The translations under genes and the position numbers were made by a program. The notes under the pieces were generated by a model, which saw nothing but the letters and a program-made list of their open reading frames with translations, did no database searches and was not told the origin of the DNA. A DNA stretch of 64,000 nucleotides, taken from contig JAEUIQ010000007.1 in NCBI GenBank assembly GCA_016794985.1, positions 62,001 through 126,000 of the forward strand. Direction: 5' to 3'. Shown one piece after another: positions 35,761-45,807 of the stretch. This stretch comes from Planctomycetaceae bacterium. GTDB taxonomy: Bacteria; Planctomycetota; Planctomycetia; Pirellulales; Pirellulaceae. Position 1 is the stretch's first letter; each line of letters starts with the position of its first letter.

Positions 35761-36456
35761 TTAGGGCATCAACTGCGAGTCAATCGCAGCGTCTTCGGTA
35801 GAGTCGTACTCGTAAAACGACTTCGCGATTCTATCCGACAATCTCGCCAAGTAAAATGCCTCGAATTTCGCTTCCGAGGATTCGATGGCTGGACGGCCAT
35901 CTCGCGGAAAAACAAACTCCAACGGACCGCGACCAAAGGTTAAACGACCGTTTTCTTTTATGTCGTAAACATCAAATTTGTAGTTGCAACGTCCTTTATA
36001 AAGCGTCTTGCCGTCCTTGATGGAATAGTCCGAAATATTGACAACTAAAACGTAGTCCGCGTCGACACCTTGCCCAATCGCAACCGGATCCGGTGCTCCG
36101 AAACCGTTTTCATCCATCCAACTTGCGACTTGCCCTTGGGGAACGATGTCGATCTTCTTTACATTCTTGACAAGGTGCATGGTGATCGCCCGGCTAAGCG
36201 TCTCGCTGACCGTGTCCGGTCCGAAGGCTGCCGCGTCGGAGAGCGTCACGATGGCAACTCGTTTGCCCTTGAACTCAGCAAATTCTGCTTTAGTCTTGTG
36301 GCCAAACAAGACATACATAAATTGAGCAGCCGTCCCAATGCACCCCGGGAATACAATCAGGCTCAACAACAACGCGATGGTTAGTCCAACCGAATGATGC
36401 CGGCTTATTGCGAGATTCGCGCCGAACGTGACATTTGATGGAGCAGACTTTTGCAT
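35761..36456 (-). CDS. Lipoprotein with CsgG/TolB-N-like fold, function unknown
   Basis: This 231-residue protein has a signal sequence (GLTIALLLSLIVF) ending in lipobox FPGC, so it is probably a lipoprotein. The soluble part (KRVAIVTLSDAAAFGPD, HLVKNVKKIDIVPQGQVASW, DADYVLVVNISDYS) resembles the alpha/beta domain shared by CsgG, LPP20 and TolB-N-like proteins. It probably sits in the periplasm. No catalytic residues can be named. It is immediately upstream of uup with a 1-bp gap. Confidence 0.75.
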   Translation of the reverse strand: MQKSAPSNVTFGANLAISRHHSVGLTIALLLSLIVFPGCIGTAAQFMYVLFGHKTKAEFAEFKGKRVAIVTLSDAAAFGPDTVSETLSRAITMHLVKNVKKIDIVPQGQVASWMDENGFGAPDPVAIGQGVDADYVLVVNISDYSIKDGKTLYKGRCNYKFDVYDIKENGRLTFGRGPLEFVFPRDGRPAIESSEAKFEAFYLARLSDRIAKSFYEYDSTEDAAIDSQLMP

Positions 36457-36661
36457 GGAGAAATTCCCTTTTCTCGTCGGTTTTTTCGCGATCGATATCC
36501 AAATCGAATCCCAGCTCGCGCGAGATCTTGGCCAAGCAGTGATAGATCGACCCTCTGGTTCACTATGTTTTCGCCAAGCGGTCCACGAAAGCTATTTGCA
36601 TTCAACCATGTTTGGCCATGGGGTTTGGGCGAATCGCGGTGCCACCGCCAGTGAACCAAGG

Positions 36662-37147
36662 TTAGATCACGCGGCCAATCCATTGGACCAACGTAACCAC
36701 CAGCACGACAGCACCCATGCCTAATACCAAAAGCGGCTCACAGCGTACAGGCCACCATCGATTCATCAAACCACTAATTCCCAACCAAAACGCCATAATG
36801 ACCACATAGATCGCTAGCAAAAATCCGCCGGGATTCGCCAGCCAGGATCGGGAAAAGCTGCCGCGAACAAACCAAGCCCAACTTGTGGTCATGCCGCAGG
36901 AGGGACACGGCACTCCCCACATCACAATCGATCCACAAGGAGGTAGGCCTAAAGCCTGATGGGTCCCCATTCCGGATTCGTGCGGTGTCAGAAAACGGGT
37001 TACTAGCAACAAAGATAAAAGGCCGAACGCCGCACCGACCATCAACCACCGCTCGGACCGAGAAAACATCCCGCCTTGAGGGTTCGGCCATGGCTCCGCT
37101 GGAACGATTTCGGGGGCCATCGATGCTACAGAATAGTCGTCGCTCAT
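36662..37147 (-). CDS. DUF2752-family membrane protein
   Basis: This 161-residue protein carries the DUF2752 hallmark CPSCGMTTSWAWFVRG together with LPPCGSIVMWG. Around it are three hydrophobic segments, at ~32-50 (LMVGAAFGLLSLLLVTRFL), ~107-125 and ~140-158. Function of the family is unknown; the paired cysteines may bind a metal or form disulphides. It lies 205 bp upstream of the lipoprotein on the same strand and its start is divergent from the HAD phosphatase. Confidence 0.9.
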   Translation of the reverse strand: MSDDYSVASMAPEIVPAEPWPNPQGGMFSRSERWLMVGAAFGLLSLLLVTRFLTPHESGMGTHQALGLPPCGSIVMWGVPCPSCGMTTSWAWFVRGSFSRSWLANPGGFLLAIYVVIMAFWLGISGLMNRWWPVRCEPLLVLGMGAVVLVVTLVQWIGRVI

Positions 37148-37277
37148 GAGGCCATCTTATCATGCCGGTTTCGGCCACTCAAGCCAATGCTTGGTTGTGG
37201 GCGCAAAGATGGTTGAAGAATCAACGTGCTCCTTTTATTCTGTAGACCGGTGGCACCCCAATTTGAGGAATAACTTC

Positions 37278-38102
37278 ATGACTCGTCGGCTTTTCGCAGA
37301 GATAACTTTGGTCGCAGCATTGGCTTGCATCTTGCCACAACTGTCTTGGCCAATCGGAGCGTCGTCGCAGCAGGTGGAGCGTCACGACGTTCGGCAAAAC
37401 AAAAGCTACGACGCCGTGACGTGGGTCCAGGCATCCGCTGAATATCAATTGCTGGTGAAGCAAATCTATCGGGGAGCCGCCATTCAGCTGCTCGCAGGTT
37501 TGGAAGATCGTCAATGGTCTGCCGATGAAATTCAAACGGTCGAAGGCAACTTTCAGAACAAACCGCCGGCAATCATTCTCGATGTGGACGAGACCGTTTT
37601 GGATAACTCCGCCTACAACGCACGGAACATACGCGACAACCAGAGTTTTTCGCTCGATGCCTGGAATGCGTGGTGCGAAGAACGGCGTGCGTTGGCCATT
37701 CCGGGTGCGGTGGACTTTATCCATCGAGCAGAAGCTTTGGGTGTGAAAGTATTCTTCATTACGGATCGGGAAGACAACGTTCGTCAGGCGACCATTGAAA
37801 ACCTAAAACAGATCGGCGTGAACGCCACCGAGGAAAACGTGCTGACCAAAAACCCTCAACTCGATGATAAGATCTCTCGCCGAGCCATCGTCACACAGAA
37901 CCATCGCGTGTTGCTGTTGATTGGCGACAGCATGAGTGACCTCTGTAGCGGTATGGGAACTCGTGAATGGGAGGAACGACAAGCCATCGCTGCGGAGAAA
38001 ACTGAATTATTCGGACCACGCTGGGTAATGCTCCCGAACCCGGTTTACGGAAGTTGGCAACGCGCTCTACCCAAAGATAACAACGGCCTGCGATTGAACT
38101 GA
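37278..38102 (+). CDS. Secreted HAD-family acid phosphatase (class B/e(P4)-like)
   Basis: This 274-residue protein has a signal peptide (ITLVAALACILPQLSW) and the HAD motifs: Asp102 and Asp104 in ILDVDETVLDN, Thr162 in FFITDRED and the C-terminal Asp217/Asp221 in IGDSMSDL. The insertion and DNSAYNARN match the e(P4)/class B family that dephosphorylates nucleotides and other phosphomonoesters outside the cytoplasm. ATG 37278 is preceded by GAGG; upstream in-frame starts are less likely. The gene is monocistronic and convergent with the DUF1552 gene. Confidence 0.9.
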   Translation: MTRRLFAEITLVAALACILPQLSWPIGASSQQVERHDVRQNKSYDAVTWVQASAEYQLLVKQIYRGAAIQLLAGLEDRQWSADEIQTVEGNFQNKPPAIILDVDETVLDNSAYNARNIRDNQSFSLDAWNAWCEERRALAIPGAVDFIHRAEALGVKVFFITDREDNVRQATIENLKQIGVNATEENVLTKNPQLDDKISRRAIVTQNHRVLLLIGDSMSDLCSGMGTREWEERQAIAAEKTELFGPRWVMLPNPVYGSWQRALPKDNNGLRLN

Positions 38103-38163
38103 GATTCGCTTGAGTCGAGTCTTTGCTTTCCAACTGGCCGGAGGGGAAACCCCCGCTGTGGGA

Positions 38164-39513
38164 TTACTTTAGCCCAATCAAAGGACCGGTGCTATCGCTG
38201 AATTTTTCCACGGGAATCTTGAGCCTCTCCAGCAGACTGACATAGAGATTTGTCAAGGGAGTCTCGCTCGGGAAACGCAAATGGCGACCAGGGGTAACGG
38301 TCCCACAACCTCCGCCCAACAAGACGATTGGTAAATCATCGTGATTGTGTCGGTCTCCATCGGAGATGGCACTGCCATAAACGATCAAGCAATGATCCAA
38401 CAACGTGCCATCACCTTCGCGCACCGCCGACAGTCGGCGAAGAAAGTAATTGCACAGGCGCGCATGGAAAGAATTAATCTTTTGGATCCCAGATTGTTTC
38501 TCTGGGTTCTTACCGTGGTGCGAAAGATCATGGTGGCCGTCATTGACCTGGATCTCTCGATAGCTTCGATTGCTTCCGGCATTGGCGTACATGAATGATG
38601 CAATTCTCGTCGAATCCGTCTGAAATGCGAGGACCATCATGTCCAGCATCAATTGAACGTGTTGATCGTATTCACGCGGCACCCCAGTAGGACGGCTCAA
38701 GTCTGCCGTGTCGATGTCCCGGTTCTGCAACTTGTCCGCGTTCAGCATACGTTGCTCGACATCGCGAACTGCATAGAGATATTCATCCAGCTTTCGCCGG
38801 TCATTGGCACCCAAGGCTCGATGCAGTGCCTTCGCATCGGATTGAACTAGATCCAAGATGCTTCGTCGATGTTTATCTCGTTGAGCCCGCTGTTCCGGAG
38901 TTAGTGGAGCTGTGACTTGCGAGAACAGCCGATCAAAGACTAGTGAAGGATCCATTTCTTTCGCTACCGGACTCGTTGCCGTTCGCCACGAAAGGTTCGA
39001 GGTGTACACGCAACTGTAACCGGAATCACAATTTCCTGCCTGAGAACTTGCCTCGGTTCCCAATTCTAGCGAGGGCAATCGCGTCAAATGACCGATTTTT
39101 TCAGCGGCGATTTGGTCGACGCTTGGTCCATTCAAGATATTCGCGCCATCTGTCTTGCGCGGGTGCGCTCCGGTTAAAAACGCGGCGACACCGCGCGCAT
39201 GGTCGCCACCGCCATCGCCATGCGGCCGAGCGCCGTCCAGGGTCAAGCCACTCAATACCGTCATCTGATCGCGGAATCCGATTTCACTTAAGATCGGCGA
39301 AAGTTGGAAGTCGTGACCTTCTCCCGTAGGCGTCCAAGCTGGCATGTGCATTCCATTCGGAACGTACAAAAACGCAACTCGGAGCGGTGCGCTCGCGACA
39401 GCCGAATTCGCCGCATGCGTTGCTGCCGAATCCATGGTTTCCAACCAAGGCAAAGCCAAAGTCGTCCCCAAGCCACGCAACATGGTTCTGCGGGTGATCT
39501 GGCGGTAATGCAT
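38164..39513 (-). CDS. DUF1552 domain protein, Tat-exported
   Basis: This 449-residue protein begins with a twin-arginine type leader (RQITRRTMLRGLGTTLALP). The body has motifs of planctomycete DUF1552 proteins: VAFLYVPNGMHMPAWTP, GARPHGDGGGDHARGVAAFLTG and LDHCLIVYGSAISDGDRHNHDDLPIVLLGG. The His/Asp-rich stretches suggest metal binding, but the reaction is unknown. It follows the DUF1592 cytochrome gene by 4 bp, the usual two-gene unit in planctomycetes, which are thought to act together in the periplasm. Confidence 0.93.
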   Translation of the reverse strand: MHYRQITRRTMLRGLGTTLALPWLETMDSAATHAANSAVASAPLRVAFLYVPNGMHMPAWTPTGEGHDFQLSPILSEIGFRDQMTVLSGLTLDGARPHGDGGGDHARGVAAFLTGAHPRKTDGANILNGPSVDQIAAEKIGHLTRLPSLELGTEASSQAGNCDSGYSCVYTSNLSWRTATSPVAKEMDPSLVFDRLFSQVTAPLTPEQRAQRDKHRRSILDLVQSDAKALHRALGANDRRKLDEYLYAVRDVEQRMLNADKLQNRDIDTADLSRPTGVPREYDQHVQLMLDMMVLAFQTDSTRIASFMYANAGSNRSYREIQVNDGHHDLSHHGKNPEKQSGIQKINSFHARLCNYFLRRLSAVREGDGTLLDHCLIVYGSAISDGDRHNHDDLPIVLLGGGCGTVTPGRHLRFPSETPLTNLYVSLLERLKIPVEKFSDSTGPLIGLK

Positions 39514-39517
39514 TTCT

Positions 39518-42007
39518 CTATTCCTTATTCGTCGAGGTCGACAACGGCCCGGGACTCGGGAGTGGTTCAGGAGTGGTTGATTCGTCAATCAATTTCTGGC
39601 GTTGCCGGAACGGTACACTTTCAACAATACCCAACACAAGCTCCGAGAACCGATAATCCGAGTCTTTTAGCCGTTTCACGATTTCGTTGACCGTACATTG
39701 ATCTTCGTACCGCAAGCCGCGTCCCAAAGCATAAATCAGCATTTTTTGTGTCAAACATTTCAAGAACTCGTCTTGCTTTTGTTCAATCAAAATCTTCTGT
39801 AGTTGCGAAACGCCGGTGAAAGCCTCGCCGCTGGGTAACTCGCCGGTCGCGTCGATCTTTTCGCCGTTGTCCACATCACGCCAACGTCCAACGGCATCAA
39901 AATTCTCTAGTGCGAAACCCAACGGGTCCATCATCTTGTGGCAAGCAGCACAATTCGGATCAGTTCGATGCTGTTCCATGCGTTGCCGAAGCGTCCCAAC
40001 AAGCTGCTGACTCTCCAGAGGCATTACATCAGGAGCCGCGGGCGGCGGCGGAGTCCCAAGGAGATTCTCCATGATCCACCGCCCACGCCGAACGGGACTT
40101 GTTCGACTGGGGTTGCTTGTGACAGTCAGAATACTTCCTTGAGTCAACAAGCCACCGCGTCGAGATTTTGGCAACGTGACGCGAACAAAATCAGACCCTG
40201 GTTTGGCCGAGCCAACATCGCCATAATGCAGCGCCAGACGCTCGTTGACGTAAGTGAAATCGCCTGTCAGCAACTCCAGAACACTACGGTCACGCCGAAC
40301 GATTTCCCAGCAATACAATTGTGTTTCGCGTTGCATGTCCGACATCAACAAGAGGTCCACGCCGGGAAACAAATTCGGATCGCGCGTCTGATTGTCCAGG
40401 GCCCTCAACTGCAACCATTGGCTAAAGAAGCCGTTGACAAGTTCTTCGGCTTTAGGGGATGACAATAACCGTCGCGTCTCGCCGCGAAGAACATCGAGAT
40501 CTTGTAAGTTCTTCTTCGTTGCATTTTCTAACAAAGTGGGATCGGGAGTTGTCCCCCAAATGAAGTACGACAGGTTGGTGGCAAGTTCATAGTTGTTCAA
40601 GAGGCGAGGCGTTCCATTTTCTGGCGCGGGACGCTCCACTTTGTACAAGAACTTCGGCGACACCATCATTGCTTGTAAGGTAATCTGCATCGCGAACTCG
40701 AATGAACTCCCTTCGGTGCGTACACTCGAGTAGATCCGCACCAGCGAATCGACTTCGGCTTCCGAAGCAGGCCGCCGATAAAAGCGGCTACTCCACACGC
40801 TGATCAGTCGCTTTGCGGTGTCAAGTTCTTGATCTTTTTGGTTGGGATACGCGAAGAAAAATCGACGATGCGCCTCGGAGACATCGTTGCCAAACTCCTT
40901 TGGACCAACGAGGCGTGCTCGATGCATCCGCAAGTTTCGATCTTTTTTACCCTCGGGACCGTTTTCTAGGTAAAAGTCGTTTTCAAAAGTAACGAAGAAA
41001 CGATGCTTGCCTTTCTTTAGCCGATGCGTCTGAGAAAAAGGTTGCGGCACTTCGTGTTCGGAGATTTCCAAAGCTCTTGGCTTGAGTTGATCAACCCCGA
41101 GCGTGAAGCGGCACGGCTGATCGCCCGCCTGTTGGCCACTGATCTCGACAACAACATCGTAGGTTCCAGGAATCTCAGTTTCAAAATCGAATGTTGCCGT
41201 CCCGTTCGAGTAAAAGACCAAGCCGTTCGACTTGTTGATGCCGCCTTCTAATTGGGCGTTCGACAGGTCAGTTGATTGAATCCTCGGTTGAAAATCCTCT
41301 GGCGTCTGAATGGTTTGCCGGGCAACGGATTCCGCCGCATCCAAGTACTTTTCCATCAACACGGGAGGCAAGCTAATGACGTCGCCGATATTGTCAAAAC
41401 CATAGCCTGAATCGTCCCCAGGAAAGGCTGACGCAGGCAAGTAATCGACACCCAGCAAATCGCGGATCGAGTTTCGGTATTCACTGCGAGTCAAACGGCG
41501 GATCGTCACTTGCCCTGGAACTGCTCCTTGCGAGCAATCGATTTGGTGTAACGTCTTGTCAATCCATTTAGCAAGATACTCCCGGTCCGAGTCCGCTAAG
41601 GGGGAAGCATCCTTGGGTGGCATTGAGCCATCTTCAACGCGGCGCCAAGCCTTCTCCCAAACGTCATTGGCTTGACGAATGGAACGCATGTTCTGAAACT
41701 GATCAAATCCCAACCCGGCGGCCGGTTCATCGCCGCTATGACAATCCACACAATGCGTCCGGAGCAACGAAACAGCCCGCGGATCGAGGTCATCGAGTCG
41801 TGCCCAACAACTGACAGATAACGAATTGCTCCAACCGATGCCGGTTGTGACTAGCGCGAGTGCAACAAGAAATCGAATCGTGACGATGGATACGAATCGT
41901 CGCTCAACACGCGAGTACTGAATGGAAGGCCACCAGTACAGGTACTGGCGGACGGGCACAACTATCGAAGCAAAGGGCAAACGCCCCGCGGGATATTTTC
42001 GCAGCAT
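39518..42007 (-). CDS. Planctomycete c-type cytochrome with DUF1587/1592/1588/1585 domains
   Basis: This 829-residue protein has an N-terminal hydrophobic segment (TIRFLVALALVTTGIGW) and the heme motif CVDCH at residues 86-90. DUF1587 (LTRSEYRNSIRDLLGVD), DUF1595/1592 (SRFYRRPASEAEV, LATNLSYFIWGTTPD), DUF1588 (GGLLTQGSILTVTSNPSRTSP, shown in two parts here, with second heme motif CAACH) and DUF1585 (CLTQKMLIYALGRGL) follow in the standard order. It is probably a periplasmic electron carrier; its substrate is unknown. It precedes the DUF1552 gene by 4 bp. Confidence 0.93.
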   Translation of the reverse strand: MLRKYPAGRLPFASIVVPVRQYLYWWPSIQYSRVERRFVSIVTIRFLVALALVTTGIGWSNSLSVSCWARLDDLDPRAVSLLRTHCVDCHSGDEPAAGLGFDQFQNMRSIRQANDVWEKAWRRVEDGSMPPKDASPLADSDREYLAKWIDKTLHQIDCSQGAVPGQVTIRRLTRSEYRNSIRDLLGVDYLPASAFPGDDSGYGFDNIGDVISLPPVLMEKYLDAAESVARQTIQTPEDFQPRIQSTDLSNAQLEGGINKSNGLVFYSNGTATFDFETEIPGTYDVVVEISGQQAGDQPCRFTLGVDQLKPRALEISEHEVPQPFSQTHRLKKGKHRFFVTFENDFYLENGPEGKKDRNLRMHRARLVGPKEFGNDVSEAHRRFFFAYPNQKDQELDTAKRLISVWSSRFYRRPASEAEVDSLVRIYSSVRTEGSSFEFAMQITLQAMMVSPKFLYKVERPAPENGTPRLLNNYELATNLSYFIWGTTPDPTLLENATKKNLQDLDVLRGETRRLLSSPKAEELVNGFFSQWLQLRALDNQTRDPNLFPGVDLLLMSDMQRETQLYCWEIVRRDRSVLELLTGDFTYVNERLALHYGDVGSAKPGSDFVRVTLPKSRRGGLLTQGSILTVTSNPSRTSPVRRGRWIMENLLGTPPPPAAPDVMPLESQQLVGTLRQRMEQHRTDPNCAACHKMMDPLGFALENFDAVGRWRDVDNGEKIDATGELPSGEAFTGVSQLQKILIEQKQDEFLKCLTQKMLIYALGRGLRYEDQCTVNEIVKRLKDSDYRFSELVLGIVESVPFRQRQKLIDESTTPEPLPSPGPLSTSTNKE

Positions 42008-42203
42008 GGCTAAAACACTTGCTTCCGCCCCAGCTGAGCAATCGCCTCATTTGCCAATCAGCAATGGCGGGAGTCTACTTAGGAACGCAATCTGTCCAGT
42101 CCCAGGTAGATTGTAGCTCAAATCGAAAGCTTGCGCAGCCCGAAAACACCCCTTGATCAACGCCGAACAGCATGCCGACGAACGACGGGGCCGAAGTTTC
42201 CGT

Positions 42204-44768
42204 CTAGAACCATCCCAATTCGCTCAAAGAATAACGAACAATAAAGCCAGCAGCCACCACGCTAACCATGCTCATGAGCTTGATCAAGATATTCAGGCTC
42301 GGACCACTTGTATCCTTAAATGGATCACCCACCGTGTCGCCCACGACCGCCGCTTTGTGTGCTTCGCTGCCCTTCCCGCCATGGTTCCCAGCTTCAACAT
42401 ACTTCTTGGCGTTGTCCCAGGAGCCGCCTGCGTTGGCCATGAAAATCGCGACACAAAAACCACAAGTCAAACACCCAACTAGAAGTCCAAGCACTCCGCC
42501 CACTCCCAGAACCCAACCCGCCGCTATGGGCAACAACAAGCCAAGTAACGAGGGCAGAATCATCTCGCGTTGAGCGGCTTTCGTGCTAATCGCGACCGGA
42601 CGAGCGTAATCGGGTTGGCTCGTGCCATCCATGATCCCAGGGTTTTCGGCAAATTGACGCCGGACTTCGTTGACCATCCCGCGAGCAGCCCGGCCCACTG
42701 CTTGCATCGTCATTGCACAAAACACAAACGTGGCCATGCAACCCAAAAACGCACCAATCAAAACTCGAGGATTCAAAACCGACGCATCGTAAAAATTGGC
42801 AAAGTCGGACAAATAAGCCGTACGCACGTTGACTAACGCCTCGCCCGAAGCCGCAAACTTGAATTCCGGGGCTCCCGTTTCCGAATTGGTTCGGGTTAAC
42901 ACACCTTCCGGAACGGCTTGTCCTTTGGCGATGGCATTCCAGTTTTTCTTCACGTCCGCATTTCGCAAAGCGTTGGGCATGACCAAATAACTATGAGTCC
43001 CCAATTTTTGCTCGCTACTAGTCGCGGTTTCCGCCAACGAGCTTGCGGTCCTCAATGCGGCAAATTTGTCGGAAACTTTGTACAGAGTATCGGCAGTTTT
43101 GATGGCGGGTTCTGTCACGGCCCATCGCTCGAACCCGATTCGTACTTGGTCGACATAGGCGGCCAACAAAGCCAACGCAGTCAAGGCCGCCGAGCCAATC
43201 GCAAAGCCTTTTCCGGTGGCCGCGGTCGTGTTGCCTAGACTGTCTAAAGCGTCGGTCCGCTTTCGCACAATCGGATCCAAATGGCTCATCTCGGCATTGC
43301 CACCCGCGTTGTCGGCGATCGGACCGTAGGCATCGGTCGCCAACGTGATGCCCAAGGTACTCAACATTCCCACCGCAGCGATTCCTACACCATACAAGCC
43401 AAGTGTAAAATACTGAGCGTCGTCGAATCTGAATCCATTCGCGCAACCAAACGCCAACGCTGTGGCAACACATACCACCAGAACAGGCATCCAAACGCTT
43501 TTCATCCCGTCCGCCAAACCGGCAATGATCACGGTCGCGGGACCCGTCAATGCCTGCTCGGAAAGCAATTGCGTCGGCCGATACTCGTCACTGGTGGCAT
43601 ACTCTGTCCACTTGCCAATCAACCAACCCGCCGCCAGACCCACCGTGATACTGGCTGCGACCATGATGTGATCACTACCTAAGAACAAGTAGGTTAGGAC
43701 CCAACTGAGGGCCAAAACCGCCAACATCGAGGTGTCGATGCCCCACGCCAAGACTTTCAACAAGGCCTTTTGGCTCGCATCCTCACCGGCTCGAACCAGA
43801 TAAATACACGCGATCGACATCGCCACGCCCAGCGCGGCAATCATCATCGGCAAAAAGACGGCATTCACAGTTAGTTGGGGTGTAGCTCCAGGTATGGCGC
43901 TCATTGCCGCATATCCCAGCGCTGCGGAGGCCAAAATCGAACCGCAGTAAGATTCGTACAAGTCCGCACCCATCCCCGCGACATCGCCGACGTTGTCGCC
44001 CACATTGTCCGCGATCGTCGCTGGGTTGCGCGGGTCGTCTTCGGGAATCCCTTTCTCGACCTTACCGACCAAGTCAGCACCGACGTCCGCAGCCTTTGTG
44101 AAAATGCCGCCGCCCACTCGCGCGAACAATGCCTGGCTGCTTGCGCCCATCAAGGAGCAAAGCATCGTGATCGTGACCGTGTTCAAATCCAACTGCAAGA
44201 CAAATCTTAGAATGGCGTACCAGAATGCCATATCAAACAAGCCCAGCCCCACCACGCACAGCCCCATCACGGCGCCACTGCGAAAAGCAACTTGCAAACC
44301 TTCATTCAGAGATTTCATGGCCCCGGCAGCGGTGCGATTACTGGCAGAAGTGGCCGTTCTCATCCCCAAAAAACCGGCAAAGCCCGACCAGAATCCCCCG
44401 GTCAAAAACGCGAATGGGACATACTTCTCCTGGACTTCCGCGTAAGATGCCCACAGCAACAGTCCAAACACAGCCAGCATGAAACAGCTAACAACGACAT
44501 ATTGCTGCTTCAAATAAGCGTTGGCCCCTTCACGCACAAATCCCGCAATTTCAATCATTCGCGGAGTCCCTGGATCTGCTTGCATCATGCTTTGATAAAA
44601 TCGGTAAGCAAATCCAAGCGCCGCAACTGACGCACCCAACAAGATTGCCCAGAAAACGTACTCTGTCGCGGCAACTCCGGTCACATTGGCGGAACCATTT
44701 GCCTGTCCCAACAACAGCGACCAACTTTTCAGCTGCGGCAATAAATCCATCGGGGCGATGAAGTTCAT
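42204..44768 (-). CDS. hppA: Membrane-bound pyrophosphatase ion pump, K+-dependent type
   Basis: This 854-residue pump has about sixteen membrane segments. The pyrophosphate site motif [20 protein letters not shown] and the C-terminal [17 protein letters not shown] are intact. [14 protein letters not shown] carries Ala where K+-independent enzymes have Lys, so it should need K+. It hydrolyses pyrophosphate to pump H+ or Na+; the ion is not settled by sequence here. A loop of ~127 residues lies between LALLAAY and LNPRVLIG where typical enzymes have ~25 (42785-43155). A promoter candidate lies at 44859-44888. The start ATG 44768 is chosen over an upstream GTG. Confidence 0.93.
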   Translation of the reverse strand: MNFIAPMDLLPQLKSWSLLLGQANGSANVTGVAATEYVFWAILLGASVAALGFAYRFYQSMMQADPGTPRMIEIAGFVREGANAYLKQQYVVVSCFMLAVFGLLLWASYAEVQEKYVPFAFLTGGFWSGFAGFLGMRTATSASNRTAAGAMKSLNEGLQVAFRSGAVMGLCVVGLGLFDMAFWYAILRFVLQLDLNTVTITMLCSLMGASSQALFARVGGGIFTKAADVGADLVGKVEKGIPEDDPRNPATIADNVGDNVGDVAGMGADLYESYCGSILASAALGYAAMSAIPGATPQLTVNAVFLPMMIAALGVAMSIACIYLVRAGEDASQKALLKVLAWGIDTSMLAVLALSWVLTYLFLGSDHIMVAASITVGLAAGWLIGKWTEYATSDEYRPTQLLSEQALTGPATVIIAGLADGMKSVWMPVLVVCVATALAFGCANGFRFDDAQYFTLGLYGVGIAAVGMLSTLGITLATDAYGPIADNAGGNAEMSHLDPIVRKRTDALDSLGNTTAATGKGFAIGSAALTALALLAAYVDQVRIGFERWAVTEPAIKTADTLYKVSDKFAALRTASSLAETATSSEQKLGTHSYLVMPNALRNADVKKNWNAIAKGQAVPEGVLTRTNSETGAPEFKFAASGEALVNVRTAYLSDFANFYDASVLNPRVLIGAFLGCMATFVFCAMTMQAVGRAARGMVNEVRRQFAENPGIMDGTSQPDYARPVAISTKAAQREMILPSLLGLLLPIAAGWVLGVGGVLGLLVGCLTCGFCVAIFMANAGGSWDNAKKYVEAGNHGGKGSEAHKAAVVGDTVGDPFKDTSGPSLNILIKLMSMVSVVAAGFIVRYSLSELGWF

Positions 44769-44858
44769 GGGGCGATCCTGTAGAGAACGAAAGATCAGGC
44801 CGGTAGGTTCGCTTGCAACTCGTACGGACCATACCACCCGAACGGCTGGAAGGGCGGA

Positions 44859-44888
44859 AGTCTAATCAACACTTGATCCGAATGTCAA
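44859..44888 (-). promoter_or_regulatory. Candidate sigma-70-type promoter of hppA
   Basis: On the minus strand a perfect -35 box TTGACA (44883-44888) is followed after 18 bp by TAGACT (44859-44864, 4 of 6 to TATAAT). Transcription would begin near 44852, leaving an 84-base leader before the hppA start. Confidence 0.5.
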
Positions 44889-44964
44889 TAACCGGCAAGT
44901 GCGTAAAATTGTCTCTTGTTTCTTGTCTAACGGCGTCGAAGTTTCTCTTAGAGCGAAAAGGCCA

Positions 44965-45000
44965 AGAAAAAAACCCAGTCGCGAAGGCGGCTGGGTTTTG
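44965..45000 (-). terminator. Intrinsic terminator downstream of the cysteine-rich gene
   Basis: Arms AAAACCCAG (44970-44978) and CTGGGTTTT (44991-44999) pair, with an inner CGC/GCG and a short loop. On the minus strand the stem is followed by a run of seven T, so it would end transcription from the cysteine-rich gene upstream. On the plus strand it also has a T run. Confidence 0.75.
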
Positions 45001-45141
45001 TTTGACTTCGGGACCGCAAGCTATCCACAAAATCGCGACATCAGCATCACTAACTTGGGTGGTAATCCTAGTTTCGTCTCATCGGCTGAACAACTATGTC
45101 AGAGAACTGATGTCGCGCGGGATTTCGTCAGGTGTCCTGAA

Positions 45142-45807
45142 TTAACGGATTCGGCGCAAAACCGAGCCACCGAACGGACGCAATACCGGACGAGCAGGAG
45201 CCGAATTGCATTCCGATTCGTAGCTTACTTGAGCAACGGTTGGAGCAACTTCCGACGAAGCTACTGAAGTACAACCGCAATCGGTTGCCACAGGAGCCGG
45301 TGTGCTGCAGCCAGTCGCGCATGGGGTTGCGCAAGCAGTTGCGGTCGATTCGCAGCAGTTGCTACGACGAGCTACAAGGCGAGTACGTTGTGCCGGAGCG
45401 CAGCAGTTGCTGGCAACAGCCGTTTCGCAGCATGGAGCTGGAGTTGCAGCACATCCACATGAAGGAGCCGGAGCCGGTGTGCAGCAAGGAGCCGGAGCCG
45501 GTGTGCAGCAAGGAGCCGGAGCTGGTGTGCAACAGGCGTTTCGTCGAGCGAACACGCGAACTCGAGCGGGTCGAGCACACGGATCACAGCTTGATACCGA
45601 AGCGCAAGAATTGCAGCTAGAAACGGTGCCGCATGAACCGCAGTTCGATGCGACAGCCGAGCCACAATTCGTGCAACCTTGGCCTACCACAACCGCTGCG
45701 GCTGGCTCTGGAGCTGGAACTGGAGCTGGCGGAGCAGCTTCCTCTTGAGCGAAACTAACGGCTGGCATTACCAGCAAAGCGAACAACAAGGCAAATTTCT
45801 TCATCAT
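45142..45807 (-). CDS. Secreted cysteine-rich repeat protein (28 Cys)
   Basis: This 221-residue protein starts MMKKFALLFALLVMPAVSF, a signal peptide ending near AFAQ-like SFAQ, with AGGAGG about 9 bases before the ATG at 45807. The mature part is Ala/Pro-rich and holds 28 cysteines in CxxC and CC pairs (CTNCGS, NCGSCG, SSCDPC). CCTPAPAP occurs three times in tandem, encoded by a 24-bp repeat. I recognise no catalytic domain. The cysteines could form disulphides, bind metals or cross-link an envelope layer. It ends at a strong terminator and is monocistronic. Confidence 0.85.
   Translation of the reverse strand: MMKKFALLFALLVMPAVSFAQEEAAPPAPVPAPEPAAAVVVGQGCTNCGSAVASNCGSCGTVSSCNSCASVSSCDPCARPARVRVFARRNACCTPAPAPCCTPAPAPCCTPAPAPSCGCAATPAPCCETAVASNCCAPAQRTRLVARRSNCCESTATACATPCATGCSTPAPVATDCGCTSVASSEVAPTVAQVSYESECNSAPARPVLRPFGGSVLRRIR
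45464..45535. repeat. Three tandem 24-bp repeats inside the cysteine-rich gene
   Basis: Units of GGAGCCGGAGCCGGTGTGCA plus GCAA begin at 45464, 45488 and 45512; the third has two substitutions. They encode CCTPAPAP on the minus strand, so copy number could vary by slippage without breaking the frame. Confidence 0.88.

Noticed and set aside
45240..45748. Plus-strand frames opposite the cysteine-rich gene
   Set aside because: They are by-products of the repeat composition; the minus-strand frame has a signal peptide, AGGAGG site and terminator.
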